Assembly: GCF_018687715.1 (NCBI RefSeq)
Contig: NC_056756.1
Span: 1,054,001 to 1,118,000 of the forward strand
DNA from: Carya illinoinensis
Taxonomy: Eukaryota; Streptophyta; Magnoliopsida; Fagales; Juglandaceae
Length of the DNA stretch: 64,000 bases
Reading direction: 5' to 3'
Shown: one piece after another, positions 36,448 to 49,029 of the stretch
Position numbering within the stretch: position 1 is the stretch's first letter
How the letters are laid out: each line of letters starts with the position of its first letter
The notes under the pieces: model-generated
The model's database searches: none
What the model was told of the DNA's origin: nothing
What the model saw: only the letters and a program-made list of their open reading frames with translations
Made by a program: the position numbers and the translations under genes

Positions 36448-39400
36448 TCATGAAACGAGGCTGTCATTCAGAGACAATGAGCCCAGTTGATCAGCCGCAT
36501 TGCCAGCTTGCTGCTGCTGAACATTCCTCAGAACATCCATAGCCTCAGCCACCTTTGCTTTCAGAGCTTCCGGTGATTCGAGCAAGTGCAACACCTCAGT
36601 CTGATCCATCTCCAAAAGCATGCCTGTAACCTTAGCCGCATTTTCAGGCTCCAGCTGTTCCACAAGTGGGTAGAGGTTCTCACCCAGCATCTACAGATTT
36701 TCATCCACGAAAATCAAAATCAGCAATTAACATCATAATTCATAGCTCCACTAAAGCAGTAAACATCAGACATATCAGGACTGTGTTGTCTAGGATCGCC
36801 GTCAACTCTCATCCTGCCATGCTTCACCTCCAACATAATTTTGAATAGCATGAAAGTAGTCTCCACATGCAAGCATGCACACCACAATTTTGTGATGAAA
36901 AACACATACCTAAGAAATGGTGGCCACATTGTCCTTGCCAAAAGATGGCCTTAATGGGTAACAGATGTAGAGCATTTTCAGAAAATAATCATTTTTTGAG
37001 ATCCAAGCAATTAATAATCCTTTAGATCATTACTTCAAATCTTACCTGGCTTAAATGTGAAGAGAGAAATGATTTGTACAAGCCCCAAATAGACAAGCCT
37101 CGTGCAGTCCCTTTGTACAAAAGTAGACCTCATCATGAAAGTGTAAAAAAAGACCTGTGCGGGCTTGTCTATTTAGGGCTTGTACTTAGCTTTACTCGTG
37201 AAAAACCTCAAGAAAACCAGCCAACTTCTCCCCCTAGGCAATAGGAAAAAAAAATCAATACTTACTGTTCTCTGCTGCTCTGGAGTAGCATTTGCAAGGG
37301 CACTAGCCAAAGCCCCTATAGGAATTGGCTGGGACAACGATGCATCACGCAGCGGCATACCACCCATGTCATATGGAACAGAAAACATACCTCCAGCAAC
37401 ACCAGGCATGGGAACATCAGGCAGGGCACGCCCAGGGGGGTAACGGTAGACACGGCCCCTTGGAAGCATCTGTTGTTCAAGGAATCCATTACAATGTTTG
37501 TTTTAGATCTATACATATAGATACTATTTAATGGGAACAGAATATCACCAACCTGCTGCTGCATTAGTGGAACTGGCTGCTGGGTTTGCTGCACAGCCCC
37601 TGCACGCCTGCCACCAGGACGCTGCCCCTGCTGCCCCTGCTGAACCATTGGCATGAAGAAATTGGGCATCGGAGCCCCACCAGGCCTCATACCAGGAACA
37701 AGTTGCTGCTGATATCCAAATCCAGGCTGACATGGAGCATATTGAATATGATTATAAATTTGTAGCCAAATTATGTAAGCACATTGACCAAATAACCAGA
37801 GGTGAAATAAAAGGATGTCCAAGATAGAACATAAACAAAATAGGGTAAGAAACAAATCAGGAATAAAGTTACCTGGGAAGGAATGATAGCAGGTGGACCT
37901 TGGCCATAGAATATCTGTTGTCCAAGACCTGGAGCACCAGGGGGGTACATTGGCAAACGAGGAGCAACTGATGGTGGCATTGCAACTGGCCGCATTTGAG
38001 AAAATTGAGCCTGTATAGGCAGCAGTACTCTATCAATCACAGATAAGCACACATGACTGTTCTAAAATAACAAATATCAAAACACTGACAAATTCAGAAC
38101 CAGACAGCAGCATCTGCTTTAAAGTATCTAGATAGAATTAAACAGACATATAATGACATGGGGACAGAGAAGAGGAGGGGGGGTGTGGAAAAGACGTGTG
38201 CCTCAAGTCTCACACCTAAGTCAGAATCCTTCGAGGAAAATTTCACTACAATTTGTAGAGGGATCAAAACAACATAAAGCAAAACATGCCTGCAACCTAG
38301 CTCTTCTATCTTCTTTTCGCTGTGCAAGTGCAACATATAGAGGTTTGCTCACAACCATTTTGCCATTCATCTCTGACATCTGCCAATCATTTGAAAAATT
38401 ATTTTTTTTAAAAAAGAAAAATAAATGTTGTCATCTTGAACATACTAAAGACATCAACTTACAGCTCTAGATGCCTCTTCAGGAGTAGAGAATGCAACAA
38501 ATCCTGATCCCCTACTTATTCCATTTGGGTCTCGCATAACCTGTTCATGCATCAAGAAGAATGAAGTTTACAAAGCCTTGCCATTAGATCATGCAGGACA
38601 AAACATAGGAGCTCTGCTTTCCCATATAAATGCTACACACCTTGCATGAGGTAATGGTACCAAACTGAGAGAAAAGCTCCTTGAATTTATCATCACCTAT
38701 GCTATCATCCAAATTTTTAACATACAAATTTGCCCCTTGATATTTATCTGCTGCCTCTTTCATACTCTGTTCAAATCGAAGCTTCAATTCATTTTCCCTT
38801 TCAGACTTCTTCTGGGCTTTCCCGACATACCACTCCTTATCATCCACTTTCTTCCCATTAAGAGCCTCAACAGCCTTAGCAGCATCATCTGCATTCTCAA
38901 AGTTGACAAAACCAAAACACCTTGATTTCCCATCCATATCCCTCATCACAATAACACTGGTGATAATTCCAAATTCTCCAAAAATATTGTTCAAATCTTC
39001 TTCAGTTGTCGATTCAGAGAGATTTTTAACAAAGACATTGTTGAATTTCATCTTGTCAATAGCACTCTCTCTTTCCTGCTTGCGAAGGAAGGGTCCAACA
39101 AAAACTTGCTTGTCATTCAACAGCATACCATTCAACTGCTCTATAGCTTTTTGGGCAGACTCCTCAGTATCGAATTGAACAAACCCATAGCCTTTTGACT
39201 GGCCATAGGAGTCTGTAGCTACCTTGCAAGAAAGAATACTCCCAAATGCAGAAAATGTATCTTGTAACGCTTTGTGGTCAATCGCCTTATCCAAATTCTG
39301 CCAAGTTCAAAACGACTGGAGATTAGTGACACAGAAAATAAAATATACAAAATCAGCAAGGATCCAAAAAGCATTGTTAAGAAATAAGAAGAAGGGTCCA

Positions 39401-41351
39401 ATCAGAAACTCATAAATATCAGACACGAATACCTTAATAAATATGTTTCCAGCCCCACTTTTGCGAATGCTAGGGTCACGATGAGAATACATAATCCTAA
39501 TGGGCCTTCCATTGAAAGGGGTGAAGTTCAGTACATCCAATGCCCTTGCAGCTGTAATCATTTTAAATTAAAGATGTAAGATTGAATAGAGAAATATTGA
39601 CAATTCCATTGTACAGAACATGGAAAAAAATGAAGAATCCCAAATTAACAAGAACATGCATACAAAACAAATGTTCAAGGGAGAAAATTGGCCCAAAAAT
39701 GTGAAATTGTTAGCTTGGTTGGAATAAATAATTTAATATTACGAATCTCGCCAACAAACCCTAACTACAAAACCATTCTCTACCCATTTTGGTTTGGCCC
39801 TAGTTACATACACCATTCATATGTATCAAAGGCCAATACCATAATAAGCCAATAATAAATAATAATACTAATATGTAGTGCAGAATAAATTGTGTGCTTT
39901 CACTTCATTCAAGTGGGTGCCTGGACCCAGTACTCTGCAGTTAGTCTACATGAGGCCTTTGTGCTGAATTGAGACTAATACTTTCAATAATATTGGGCAT
40001 AGAGTCAAAGTTGCGGTTATGGAATTGAATCATCCTTCCAATTTTGGGCAGCGTGGATCCTGCTCATGTTACCACTATAGGCAACTTATATTAACGTTCT
40101 ATCGTGTTCAGATTAATATTTGCTACTAAGTAGAGAAAAGCATATTCTCCTCCTTTCAATGTCTAATTATAAATATATTGAAAGAGCAATACAATAGAAT
40201 AAGATCCCCTCACGATTTTTAGGTATCAAAAATGGTGTAAAAGCATCTTAAACTAAACTATCTTATGTTGATTAGAGTGAAAATCAATTTTAATAAGCTT
40301 GGTTCTTTCATGAAAAACACCACACGGGGTTAGAAATATATTTTTTTGATAAGTATTTTTCATAAGTCGTAAAAATATTACATATATATATATATATATC
40401 AAAAGGAATAACCAAGTACACAGAACATATACAAGAAAACACCTTGCCCATATTAAAGAGCCCCTAATGACCCAAAAAACCCGTGAAAAACAACCCAAAA
40501 TACACTAATCCCAAAACATCCCGAAATACCCAAAAAATTACTTTGAGCCTCAACGCCTTGTTTCCCGTAGAACTAATACCCAACCCCAGCCTCAACCCCA
40601 ACCCCAACCCAACTAATATCTTATGTTGTTTAGAAATATATAACGAAACAAGTTTTTATTTTCCTCTGTAGTGCAACAAACAAATGAAAACTTCTGATAT
40701 CAAAGGAAAACATTGTGGCTCCACAAGTTCTGGATTAAAAGAAATATAATTTTCTTTCCAACCCCACTCCCCCCTTTCTTCTTAACTAGTCACAAGTCGG
40801 TATTAAGTTGATGTAAGTTTATACCCAACAAAGTTCTCTTTGTCATACAATGGGTACCATGTTCAGATGTTCTTTGAAGTTTTTCTTACAATGGCACACC
40901 CACCTTACATGTAAGTTGCCTGTTCAGCATACAAGCAAAAACCAATTCCTGAATTACATTGTTTCAAAAAAATTCACACAAAAAGATAGAATGTGTAACT
41001 ACATTATAAGTTATACTAAAAACCAACTGGCAACGAATCTAGCTAAATAATCAAATTGCAAGGTATATAAATCTTCGAAAATAAATTGGAAATTTGAACC
41101 AATAACTAACCGTCTTGAGGATTGCTATAATTGACGTAGCCATAACCGAGAGATCGGCGGGTGGTCAAGTCCCTGCAAACCCTAACCGAAACCACCTGGC
41201 CCAGCTGGTTAAACAGATCATAGAGCTGCGAATCGGTCACGTTAGCGTCAAGATCTCCAACATAAAGTGACGTCGTCACGAACTGGTTGGCCCCACCCGC
41301 ACCGTTGGCTCCCGGAATCGCATTCTGAGGCTGAGGTTGTACCTGTGCCAT
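36448..41351 (-). CDS. PAB2: Cytoplasmic poly(A)-binding protein (PABP, PAB2/4/8 class)
   Basis: The protein binds mRNA poly(A) tails and, through its C-terminal MLLE domain, PAM2-containing partners; it promotes translation and controls deadenylation. Nine minus-strand exons join in frame: 41351-41111, 39551-39433, 39297-38641, 38540-38463, 38379-38290, 38010-37873, 37726-37553, 37469-37266 and 36690-36448. They encode 647 aa, normal for plant PABP. Four RRMs are visible, with RNP motifs such as [38 protein letters not shown] and GSGFVAFS. A Pro/Gln/Gly-rich linker follows, then the MLLE domain ([32 protein letters not shown]). The ATG at 41351 ([10 protein letters not shown]) is chosen; a TTG further upstream is not needed. 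Intron 5 uses a GC donor (CAG|GCATGT), because the nearby GT would break the frame. The leader is A-rich. Confidence 0.97.
40326..40445 (-). mobile_element. LINE 3'-end remnant in intron 1 of PABP
   Basis: On the minus strand the order is TATATGTTCTGTGTACTTGG, a (TA)n tract, then TACTTATCAAAAAAATA. This is the same 3'-end plan as the remnants at 25291-25412 and 54662-54754. Confidence 0.5.
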
Positions 41352-41480
41352 TGCCAAGATTTTTTTTTCAATCCAAAATTTTCTTTGTTAATTTTTTTTC
41401 TTTTATCTCTTCCCTCTCCTCGCGTTATTATAACCAAACCCTAGGAAGAAACGGAATGAAAAAAAAAATAAAGTAACACG
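41352..41480 (-). promoter_or_regulatory. A-rich 5' leader of PABP with telo-box
   Basis: On the coding strand the leader contains several A tracts of 8-9, including one about 7 bases before the ATG, plus AAAGAAAAAAAATTAA and a further A/T-rich run near 41460. A TAGGGTTT on the minus strand (a reverse telo-box, AAACCCTA on plus) lies at 41436-41443. In animals, A-rich leaders let PABP repress its own mRNA; whether that holds here is inference. Confidence 0.5.
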
Positions 41481-42123
41481 CACACGAAGTGTTCGACAGA
41501 AGACCTCGGATACTAAATTTCTTTGCTTTTTTTTTTTTATGATTATAGGTGGGAGGAGAGGGAAGGGCGGGTCAGGGATCCGCCGGAGGAGCGGCTCGTG
41601 AGGAGAAGAGAGAGCGAGAGATAGAGAGGACTGTGGTGGGGTTTAGTTCGAGAGGGCAGCTGGAACTGCACTGAAAAAAAAAAAAACCGGTTTAGAAGCT
41701 GAGAGGGTTATGTAGGTGGGTGGGTTCGAGTTAACCCTAGGATTAATGTAAGAACGAGATCTGAACCGTATGATCTGAGAATTTTTGGTCGGACCCACAT
41801 GACGATGTCATGTCGGCGGGATGGGGTTAAGGTAACCGGTAACGGTTGGTTTGTAGAAGGTAAAGTGTGTTTGGGGTTGCTTCGTTAATTTCGGGAGTGG
41901 CATACGCGCCTAAATGGGCGAGTGATAGATAAAGGTCTAACCCTGTATTATTACCATTTTAGATTTTTTTTTAAAATAATGACCTTATACCTACCTAAAA
42001 TAATACTAAAATTTATTTTTAATAGAGTAATATAATTTTATTGATTATTTAAAAATAAATTATAAAATAATTGTTGGTGTATTATTTTTACTTTTTGAAT
42101 AAATCTTAGCAAAAAGTTCTGAT
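41481..42123. other. Promoter side of PABP and spacer up to the hAT element
   Basis: It contains T/A runs, an AG-rich patch near 41600, and AT-rich DNA. The last 8 bases, GTTCTGAT (42116-42123), are the left target duplication of the hAT element. Confidence 0.5.
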
Positions 42124-42879
42124 TAGGGGTAGGGTCCGACTCCGACGAAGTTTGAATAGTCAATTCCTGTCGGAGTTGGAAATTTTTTTTACTTTGACTC
42201 TTCAGAACTCCAAACAGAGTCGGACTCCGACTTTTTAGAACTCCGATCAGAGTATGGTTGGGCTTTGGCCCACCTCTGAAGGCCCATGCACAATCCAAGG
42301 CCCAACCACCTAATTGACTTCTAATTTTAAAAAAAAAATGATACAAAAAAATAATAAAGAAACTTAAATACAAATGACATTGATTAAATTCCATACAGTC
42401 ATACATTATAAAACCAAATAGTAGTAAATTAGTAATTAAACATTGACAAAGTCTTGATTCTTGAACATCGAGAAAGGAACAAAGTTTTGATTCTTGAAGT
42501 TGAAGCCAGTAGCCACTATCATTTGGCACTCGTTCTCATAAACTTTTATCTGTAAAATAATACATATGAAAATATTTTTAAAAAATATAATATGAATTAT
42601 GAAATTGTCAATAATTTTTTAAATGATTTAAAAATACTAATATAATACCTGAATAGCATCACTACAACACATGAACATAACTCCTCATCTATGTAACTTG
42701 TAACTCATCCATAATTATCACTCATCTGTAACTATGTTAGGGTTCACAAGTAGATCTACAAAATCATAAAAATTAGAAATTGAATAATTAAAACATTACA
42801 AATATTTAAATTATCATTTAAAAGCATATAAACTATAAAGTTACTTGATTCAAGTCTATAGCTCTCAAGATCAATGATA

Positions 42880-45037
42880 TATACTCCAATGGGCATTTCA
42901 CATAGTTAGTTCTATGTACAAATGAGAGCATCCACAGTTGAAACTGTCAATGAACTCCAATAAGCATCTAACACACGACCTATAGTGCTAAATACCGACT
43001 CAGAGGCAACTGTAGTGATAGAAATAACTAGCAGATCTTGGGCTATTCAAGAAAGAATAGGAAACTTGGTAGAATGAACCTTCCACCAAGTTAATAAATG
43101 AAATGCATCACTAGGTGCATCGAAATCTTCCATCAAATAGCGTTCAACCTCAGACCTGCAATGCAGAATATTCCTCGAAGCATGTCTTTGATGATATCAC
43201 TGCACCAATTATGATAAAATAGCTGCAACAAAAACAATATAATCACAGGAAGATGTCGAACTGGTCGGGTGTGAGGAGCTACGGTTACCACTTGCTGGAG
43301 TAGGATGACCATTATTATTTTAGTGGCTATATAAGTTATCAATATCCTTTATCGGCTCTCTAATAAACTCTTCAGCCTTTTCTTCCCCAAGGATGTCAAT
43401 AAAGAAAAATTGTATAATTTCTAACTTATATCGGCGGCCAAAGATTATAGCCACAAGTAATAATCTATTTATTTTCACAATATCCCCTAAATATTTATCA
43501 TATTTTGATTTTATTCTCATAACCGTAGCAAATAACAATCCCTTACTATTAGCATAACTCTGTTGCAAGTGTTCATGAATCCTCAAAAGCTCGTCAAAGT
43601 ACAAGTCTGCAATACAATATTTGGATCCAGATATCTGTATAGTTGTATCATTAAACAACTTCAAAAAATCAACAAAAGACTTCACACGATTCTAATCAAC
43701 TGCATCCGGCGCACCAAGCCCCCTTCTCCCTCCAGTAGACTCCATCAAAGCATACCTCAGACCCCCATCCTCGACTTCCAACATCATATATGTCAAGTTC
43801 CATCGAGTCGTAATGTCCAAGCACAACATGGCAGAACATGGAATCTGAAGTTGTTCTCCATGTTCTGTCATTGCCTTGAATTTGCCAAACCTTTAGGGGG
43901 AAGCCCTCACATATCTCACAATGTTGCGGACTTTGGTAATTGAATTATCAAACTCATTCAACCCCTCAAAAACAATGAGATTGATGATATGAGCACAACA
44001 TCGAACATGTATAAACTCATGTCCACGAATGATATCATCTTTTACCATTATATTTCTCTTGAACCACTCAATTGCAGTGTCATTGGCACTGGTATTGTCA
44101 ACTGTGATACAAAGGACTTTTTTAATACCCTAGTCTTGAATACAATCATCCATCATTGCACCAATGGATGCACTCTTGTGATCAACAATCTTTTTAAATC
44201 CAATTATCTGTTTATGCAGCGTCCACTCATTGTCAATAAAGTAGGCTGTGATACACATGTACTCCACATTTTGTATGGACGTCCATGTATCAACGGTGAA
44301 TGACACTCTCTGACCAGTCCGACTAAATATCTCATTCATTTCCATCTTCTCCATCACATGCATCTTCAAACAATCTCGCATAACCGTATATTGTGAAGGC
44401 ATGAGAAAACGTGGCTCAAGACAGTGCATAAATTTGTTGAAGCCTTTTTTGTCAACTGTGGTAAAAAGCATCTTATCGGTAATGATCATTTCTGCAAGTA
44501 ATTCCCACATCTTCTCACTATATTGAGGGATTATAAACTTTTTAACATGTGATCCACCACCATCAGTTGTCATTTGAGTTTCGTAATTGATTTTGGTTTG
44601 ATTAGTGCTAATGGCCACTAATCCTTTCGCTGTCAACCATTAAGATGTGCTATTAATACACTGGTGCCTTGCTTCTTCGAATGGCAACCACAAAGTTGTC
44701 CACAGTGATTACATCTTACATGGAGGTTCACATGATCATAAGAAATTTTAGTAAAATGTTCTCACATCCATGACCATTTTTTAGAAAGCCGTGATGGTCG
44801 ATCATGCTCAATGGGCACATCTGCCATATATTCATCTTCATTGAACACATCTTCATATTCTCCTTCTATATCTATTGGGAGTCGATTACTTGCACAAGAA
44901 ATAGCTGCTCTAGATTCTGTCCTAGATGGGGATTTAGGGGTGGAAGTACACGCCATCATTGGAGTGGGAGCCCTCGCTGATGTAGGAGCGCTGACATTAT
45001 CTCTACAATCTCTACTTCTACTAGTATTAGTATCCAT
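42880..45037 (-). pseudogene. hAT transposase (BED zinc finger, RNase H-like, hAT dimerisation), inactivated
   Basis: The product is a RICESLEEPER/DAYSLEEPER-like transposase. From the ATG at 45037 come an acidic N-terminal part, a BED finger (EHFTKI, RCNHCGQL, GTSVLIAHLN), and after a frameshift near 44640 the RNase H-like core. Candidate catalytic Asp residues lie in FTVDTWTS and ITVDNTSAND, with CCAHIINLIV after them. The C-terminal dimerisation region reads TVASESVFST followed by GRVLDAYWSSLT. The first TGA interrupts just before EHFTKI, and about eight further in-frame stops follow. The frame stays otherwise constant from 44636 to about 42890, so decay is mostly point mutation. It cannot make full-length transposase. 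Confidence 0.9.
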
Positions 45038-46712
45038 ACTATTTGAAATTAAAGAAGCTGAAAAATTAAATTAAAAGTGGGAAGTTAGTTGCTAAATAAA
45101 AAAATGTAAATAAAATAAAATTAGAGCAAAACCATCACAAATTTGAGAAGTAGCATTACATACTTATAACAATTTCAAAAGTAGTATATGCTGGTTGGTG
45201 AGAAAGCATGCTTTTTGTGCTTAAATCTCACCACTAAAATCACAATTTTCAGCCCAACGATATGTAAACTAGTTAGAATTGTGATAAATTATGTAATTTT
45301 TACGTAATGTTCGGCCCACCACTAGTGTAATATTACTATATTGAGTCAACCTAGCCCCTATAAATAACGGACTATGTACACGTCATAGATGGTTTTTTTT
45401 TTTCCCCTTGGTTATAGAAATAGCACAACCTATCACGGACTTGGGCATCGCTGTCAATAGAAATGGTGTGAGGAGATCCTTTACTGCCAATCCTCAGCTT
45501 GTTGATAGCTTGAAGTGTGTGTATCAGATTGTGGTTTGGCTCCTTTAATAATATTTAGTTCAACAGATGAGGTATTTGGGGGTGGATGATGATAGCCAAA
45601 TCCTGGTGCTTTGGACTACTACAAATAATTTGTTAATAATTAATGTTAGAGATCAATACTTATGACTGGGAAGGCGCACTTACCACGTGCAATTAATGTC
45701 ACATATTAATCAATTATAAATCAACACGTGGCAAAGCCACAACAGTTTAAAAAATCCAAAAGTTATTATAAAGTCTTCAAATAGTCTATAAAATAAGAAA
45801 AGGAACACAATTCAATAAGAAGAAAAGCTTAGAGCTTAGAGTGAGGATTTTTTTTGTAATTATTGAATTTAATAGTTATGTTTTACTGAATTTTTTTACT
45901 TATTTATAAAAATATTCTGGACTAATTTTAAATGATTCTTAATTATATTTTAAACTATATTTTTAATAACTGGATGATGTGCATGCATGAATTTTTTAGG
46001 AATGTAATTTGAGATGTAAGATTGGAGAAAAGTAATTATTTCTTGTTGAAAGAGTGCCGAGCCTAAGACTGGGTTTTAGAACAAAAACAAACTGTTAAAT
46101 TCAAGATTTCAAATTTCGTATAATTATATATTTATACATAGATTTTGATAATAATAAATGAATTTAAAAAATAAAGGAGTCTCAAGTTCAAGTTGTATAC
46201 ACAATAGAGTCAAGTACATCAAAGAATCGAGTATGAACAAGAAAGGAATAAATTTACATTAAAGTCATAGAGTAATATTATAAATCTCTTAAAAATTTAA
46301 AATTAACATTATACCTCAACACCCAAACATAGTCGAGGGAAAATTTGAAATTGTAGGCTTCTATAGAATCTTGTCAACTCGAGGAGCCTGTCAGAAATAT
46401 TTACAAGGAAGAGCACAAATGCTACTGAAATCATCGAAGATTAAAGTTTCATCTCACTTGCAGACATTCCATAAGTTGTGACTTTGGCTTTGTTTACATG
46501 ATTTCTTGATATGAAAAAACTAATTTAGCTGTTTTGTGAAATAGAATTGTAATGTTTATGTTTTTTCATTCTTGTTTGTATTTAAAGCTTGATCCTAATG
46601 AATCAGTGATGGGAAAGAACCTGAAATAATCATTCTTATCATGGGTTTGATATCTAACAGCAGTGCAGAATATTTGTTAATAATTGAAGGCTTTTCTGTC
46701 TAGATTGTACTA

Positions 46713-47848
46713 GAGAACCGCTTCTAAGCGGTCTGTCTACTTTTTCCCAAATAACAGCCCCCCACTCACATGTTGCCACATCAGAAATTACACCAAATTC
46801 AATCTACACTCGTTCACATGGGATAGACAATGGCAACAATAGGAAAGTTGAGGAGTGGAAACCCGCTGCACGAATTCCCCCATTTCTATGCTTTCAGTTT
46901 CATGCTGAGCATCCACCAGTCTACCACCACCAGTCCGACGTCGATTTCACCCAACTAGTTCGTCGATTTTGCCCAGGCCGTTGAGTTCTATAGCCTACAA
47001 CTGCAACTCCATGATTTAGCTCTGTGCCACATTTTCTTGTAAAAATCCTTGCAATCATACATATCAAAATTAAGAGAGAAAACACAGTTAGTTGTTTCTT
47101 GAACTTGTAGCCACATTAGAGTTTATTTTGGGTTCATTAACATGGATTTGGTGGAAAAAAGAGTTTTTTCTTGTTCTTGGCGTTGCCGTCTCTTATGGGT
47201 ATTTTTAGTTTATTGTATTATTTTAATATTTGGATTTTTTGTTGTTTGAATGAAGGCGTTACTTTGTACTGACCCAAAGATGAAGTGATTGGAGGAATGT
47301 TAGTGTAAGTTGGGACTCTGAGCAAGGTACTTGATGAATGATTTGAAGCAAAATTTAGTATCGAAAGAGAGTTGAAGAAGAAATAGCTTCTGGGTATTTT
47401 CTTGTTCATCAAATTATTGTGTTTTCCTGAAAGATTTTCAAATCTCGAATGGAGAGTAGGGGAAAGGGTGGGAAAGCTGAAAAGAAAAAGGGGAAGAATT
47501 GTTCAGGAAAATGGGAGATGAAGGGGATGGCTACAGATACGGGTTGATTTGAAGCTACTGAGTAATGCATCCTCATCATTATCAGGCACATTCTCATGGC
47601 CATTAATTGAAACTGCTGGAGAATTTTCCTGCAAGATGATGACAGGCCTCAAGTATTAATCAACAAAATTTGATTTCAGTTTGAGGGCAACAAAAAATAC
47701 GAAAAACCAGGGTGGGTGTGAAACGGCAAAGGGGAGGTTTCGTGCAGTGCATCCACAAGATTGTTGTGGTAGACAGCCTACGTGTCAGTATATTATTGAT
47801 GGGCAATTTTTTGGGTATCACAAGCCCGACCGGTTTGCAGGATTTCTC
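46713..47848. mobile_element. MULE-type element, 1136 bp, nested in the hAT element, TSD ATTGTACTA
   Basis: A perfect 9-bp duplication ATTGTACTA lies at 46704-46712 and 47849-47857. The ends GAGAACCGCTTC and, inverted, GAGAAATCCTGC are imperfect inverted repeats. Similarity goes on through CGGTC and CCCAAA for about 50 bp. Nine-bp duplications and GAGAAA-type ends indicate Mutator-like transposition. No transposase is present. The interior includes a GC-richer, possibly captured segment (46850-47010) and a purine-rich stretch at 47440-47520, which I could not assign to a family. Confidence 0.8.
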
Positions 47849-48751
47849 ATTGTACTATAAACTTCTATTGCTACAATTCTGGATGAGGTAATCCATTAAT
47901 AAGCACAAAAAATGGTTGCAACTCTAGTAAACAAGATGTACACAACAAAAAACAGCAAGAAAAAAGAAGAAGAAAAGAAACAGAGTCTAGCCTCCAAATG
48001 CAGTATATCTAAGTATTCAATCAATGAATGAAAAGTAATGCAGCCAGTGCAACCAGATTAAGTCATTTTGAACAACATGTAGCATGTATCCTCTACTGCA
48101 CATTTCCTCTTGTTGTCTGGTGCTGCATTCAGTTTTTTCAGTTAATTATTATGTTCCTTTTGAAAGAGAGATTTTTTATTTTATTATATATTAATATATA
48201 TATATATATAGCTTGTTTTGTTATTTTATCGATTAATTAGGAGTTACCCAGTTATCACAAATTTATATGGCAGTTTTTAGAGCTCGAAAAAAGACTATAA
48301 AATGAACTATAAAGAAAATAAAATTCAATTTTTTCTCAGGGACATTTTCACAAACACATTCCGTTCGCTTTCCAAAATCAAGAACCATGATAAAATTTAT
48401 CACATATTCACAACCAGTTGCTAAATACAAACATATTTCTACAATCTACACAATCCAAAATCTATAGTAACTAAAAGGCATAAATTTAAAATCCTAAAAT
48501 TACCGGTTGATGGCGGCATGAATTGTGAACATGCAGGATGACAGCAACCTGGTAGTTGGTGGCACTGGGGCACGAAGAGTTAAGATAGACTCTGAGAGAA
48601 GAAGAAACGAAGAAGAAAGGCATGGTCGCGTGAGCCGTGAGATGTACGAGTCTATGACGGTGCGTGCGAGAGACGAAGTGAGTGAGAGTGAGAGCCAGAT
48701 GTCACCGAGAGAAGAAGAAAGAGCAACAAAGTATTGAAAATGAGCAAAATG

Positions 48752-48780
48752 ACGTCGTTCCTATTTAAATGGAACGACGT
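48752..48780. repeat. Perfect 10-bp inverted repeat (hairpin) in the hAT element
   Basis: ACGTCGTTCC, a 9-base loop, then GGAACGACGT. It lies in the probable leader/promoter side of the transposase gene. Confidence 0.85.
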
Positions 48781-49029
48781 TGTTAAAGCTAAGATCAGAG
48801 TAAAATTGTAAAATAAATACAATGTTTTGCATCTATGTTTATTTAAAATTAATCGTAGTTAGGATTTCAGAGTCCTATTTGACTCCGACTTCGAGCTCCA
48901 ATTAACTTGTCGAACTCACTCCGATTTTTGACCATGATTTTTGAAACTCCGACTCCGACCTAGTCGGAGTCGGAGCAGAGGTCGGATGAAATCGAAAATT
49001 TCAGATATCTGCACAGCCCTAGTTCTGAT

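Larger units (their letters stand above)
42124..49021 (-). mobile_element. Full-length hAT transposon, 6898 bp, TSD GTTCTGAT
   Basis: The element starts TAGGGGTAGGGTCCGAC and ends CTGCACAGCCCTA, giving short inverted termini (TAGGGGT against TAGGGCT). A perfect 8-bp duplication GTTCTGAT flanks it (42116-42123 and 49022-49029), the hAT hallmark. Many sub-terminal copies of an ACTCCGAC motif in both orientations lie within about 150 bp of each end, like the transposase-binding repeats of Ac. The minus strand carries a mutated BED-finger transposase. The 4-kb region upstream of that gene holds a nested MULE-type element and a hairpin. Confidence 0.88.

Noticed and set aside
41352..41357. Upstream TTG start for PABP (two residues longer)
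   Set aside because: The ATG at 41351 is adjacent and matches plant PABP starts; a TTG start is unlikely.
48525..48737. Arg/Glu-rich 70-codon frame
   Set aside because: Purine-rich stretch in the transposase leader side of the hAT element, no start context or similarity.
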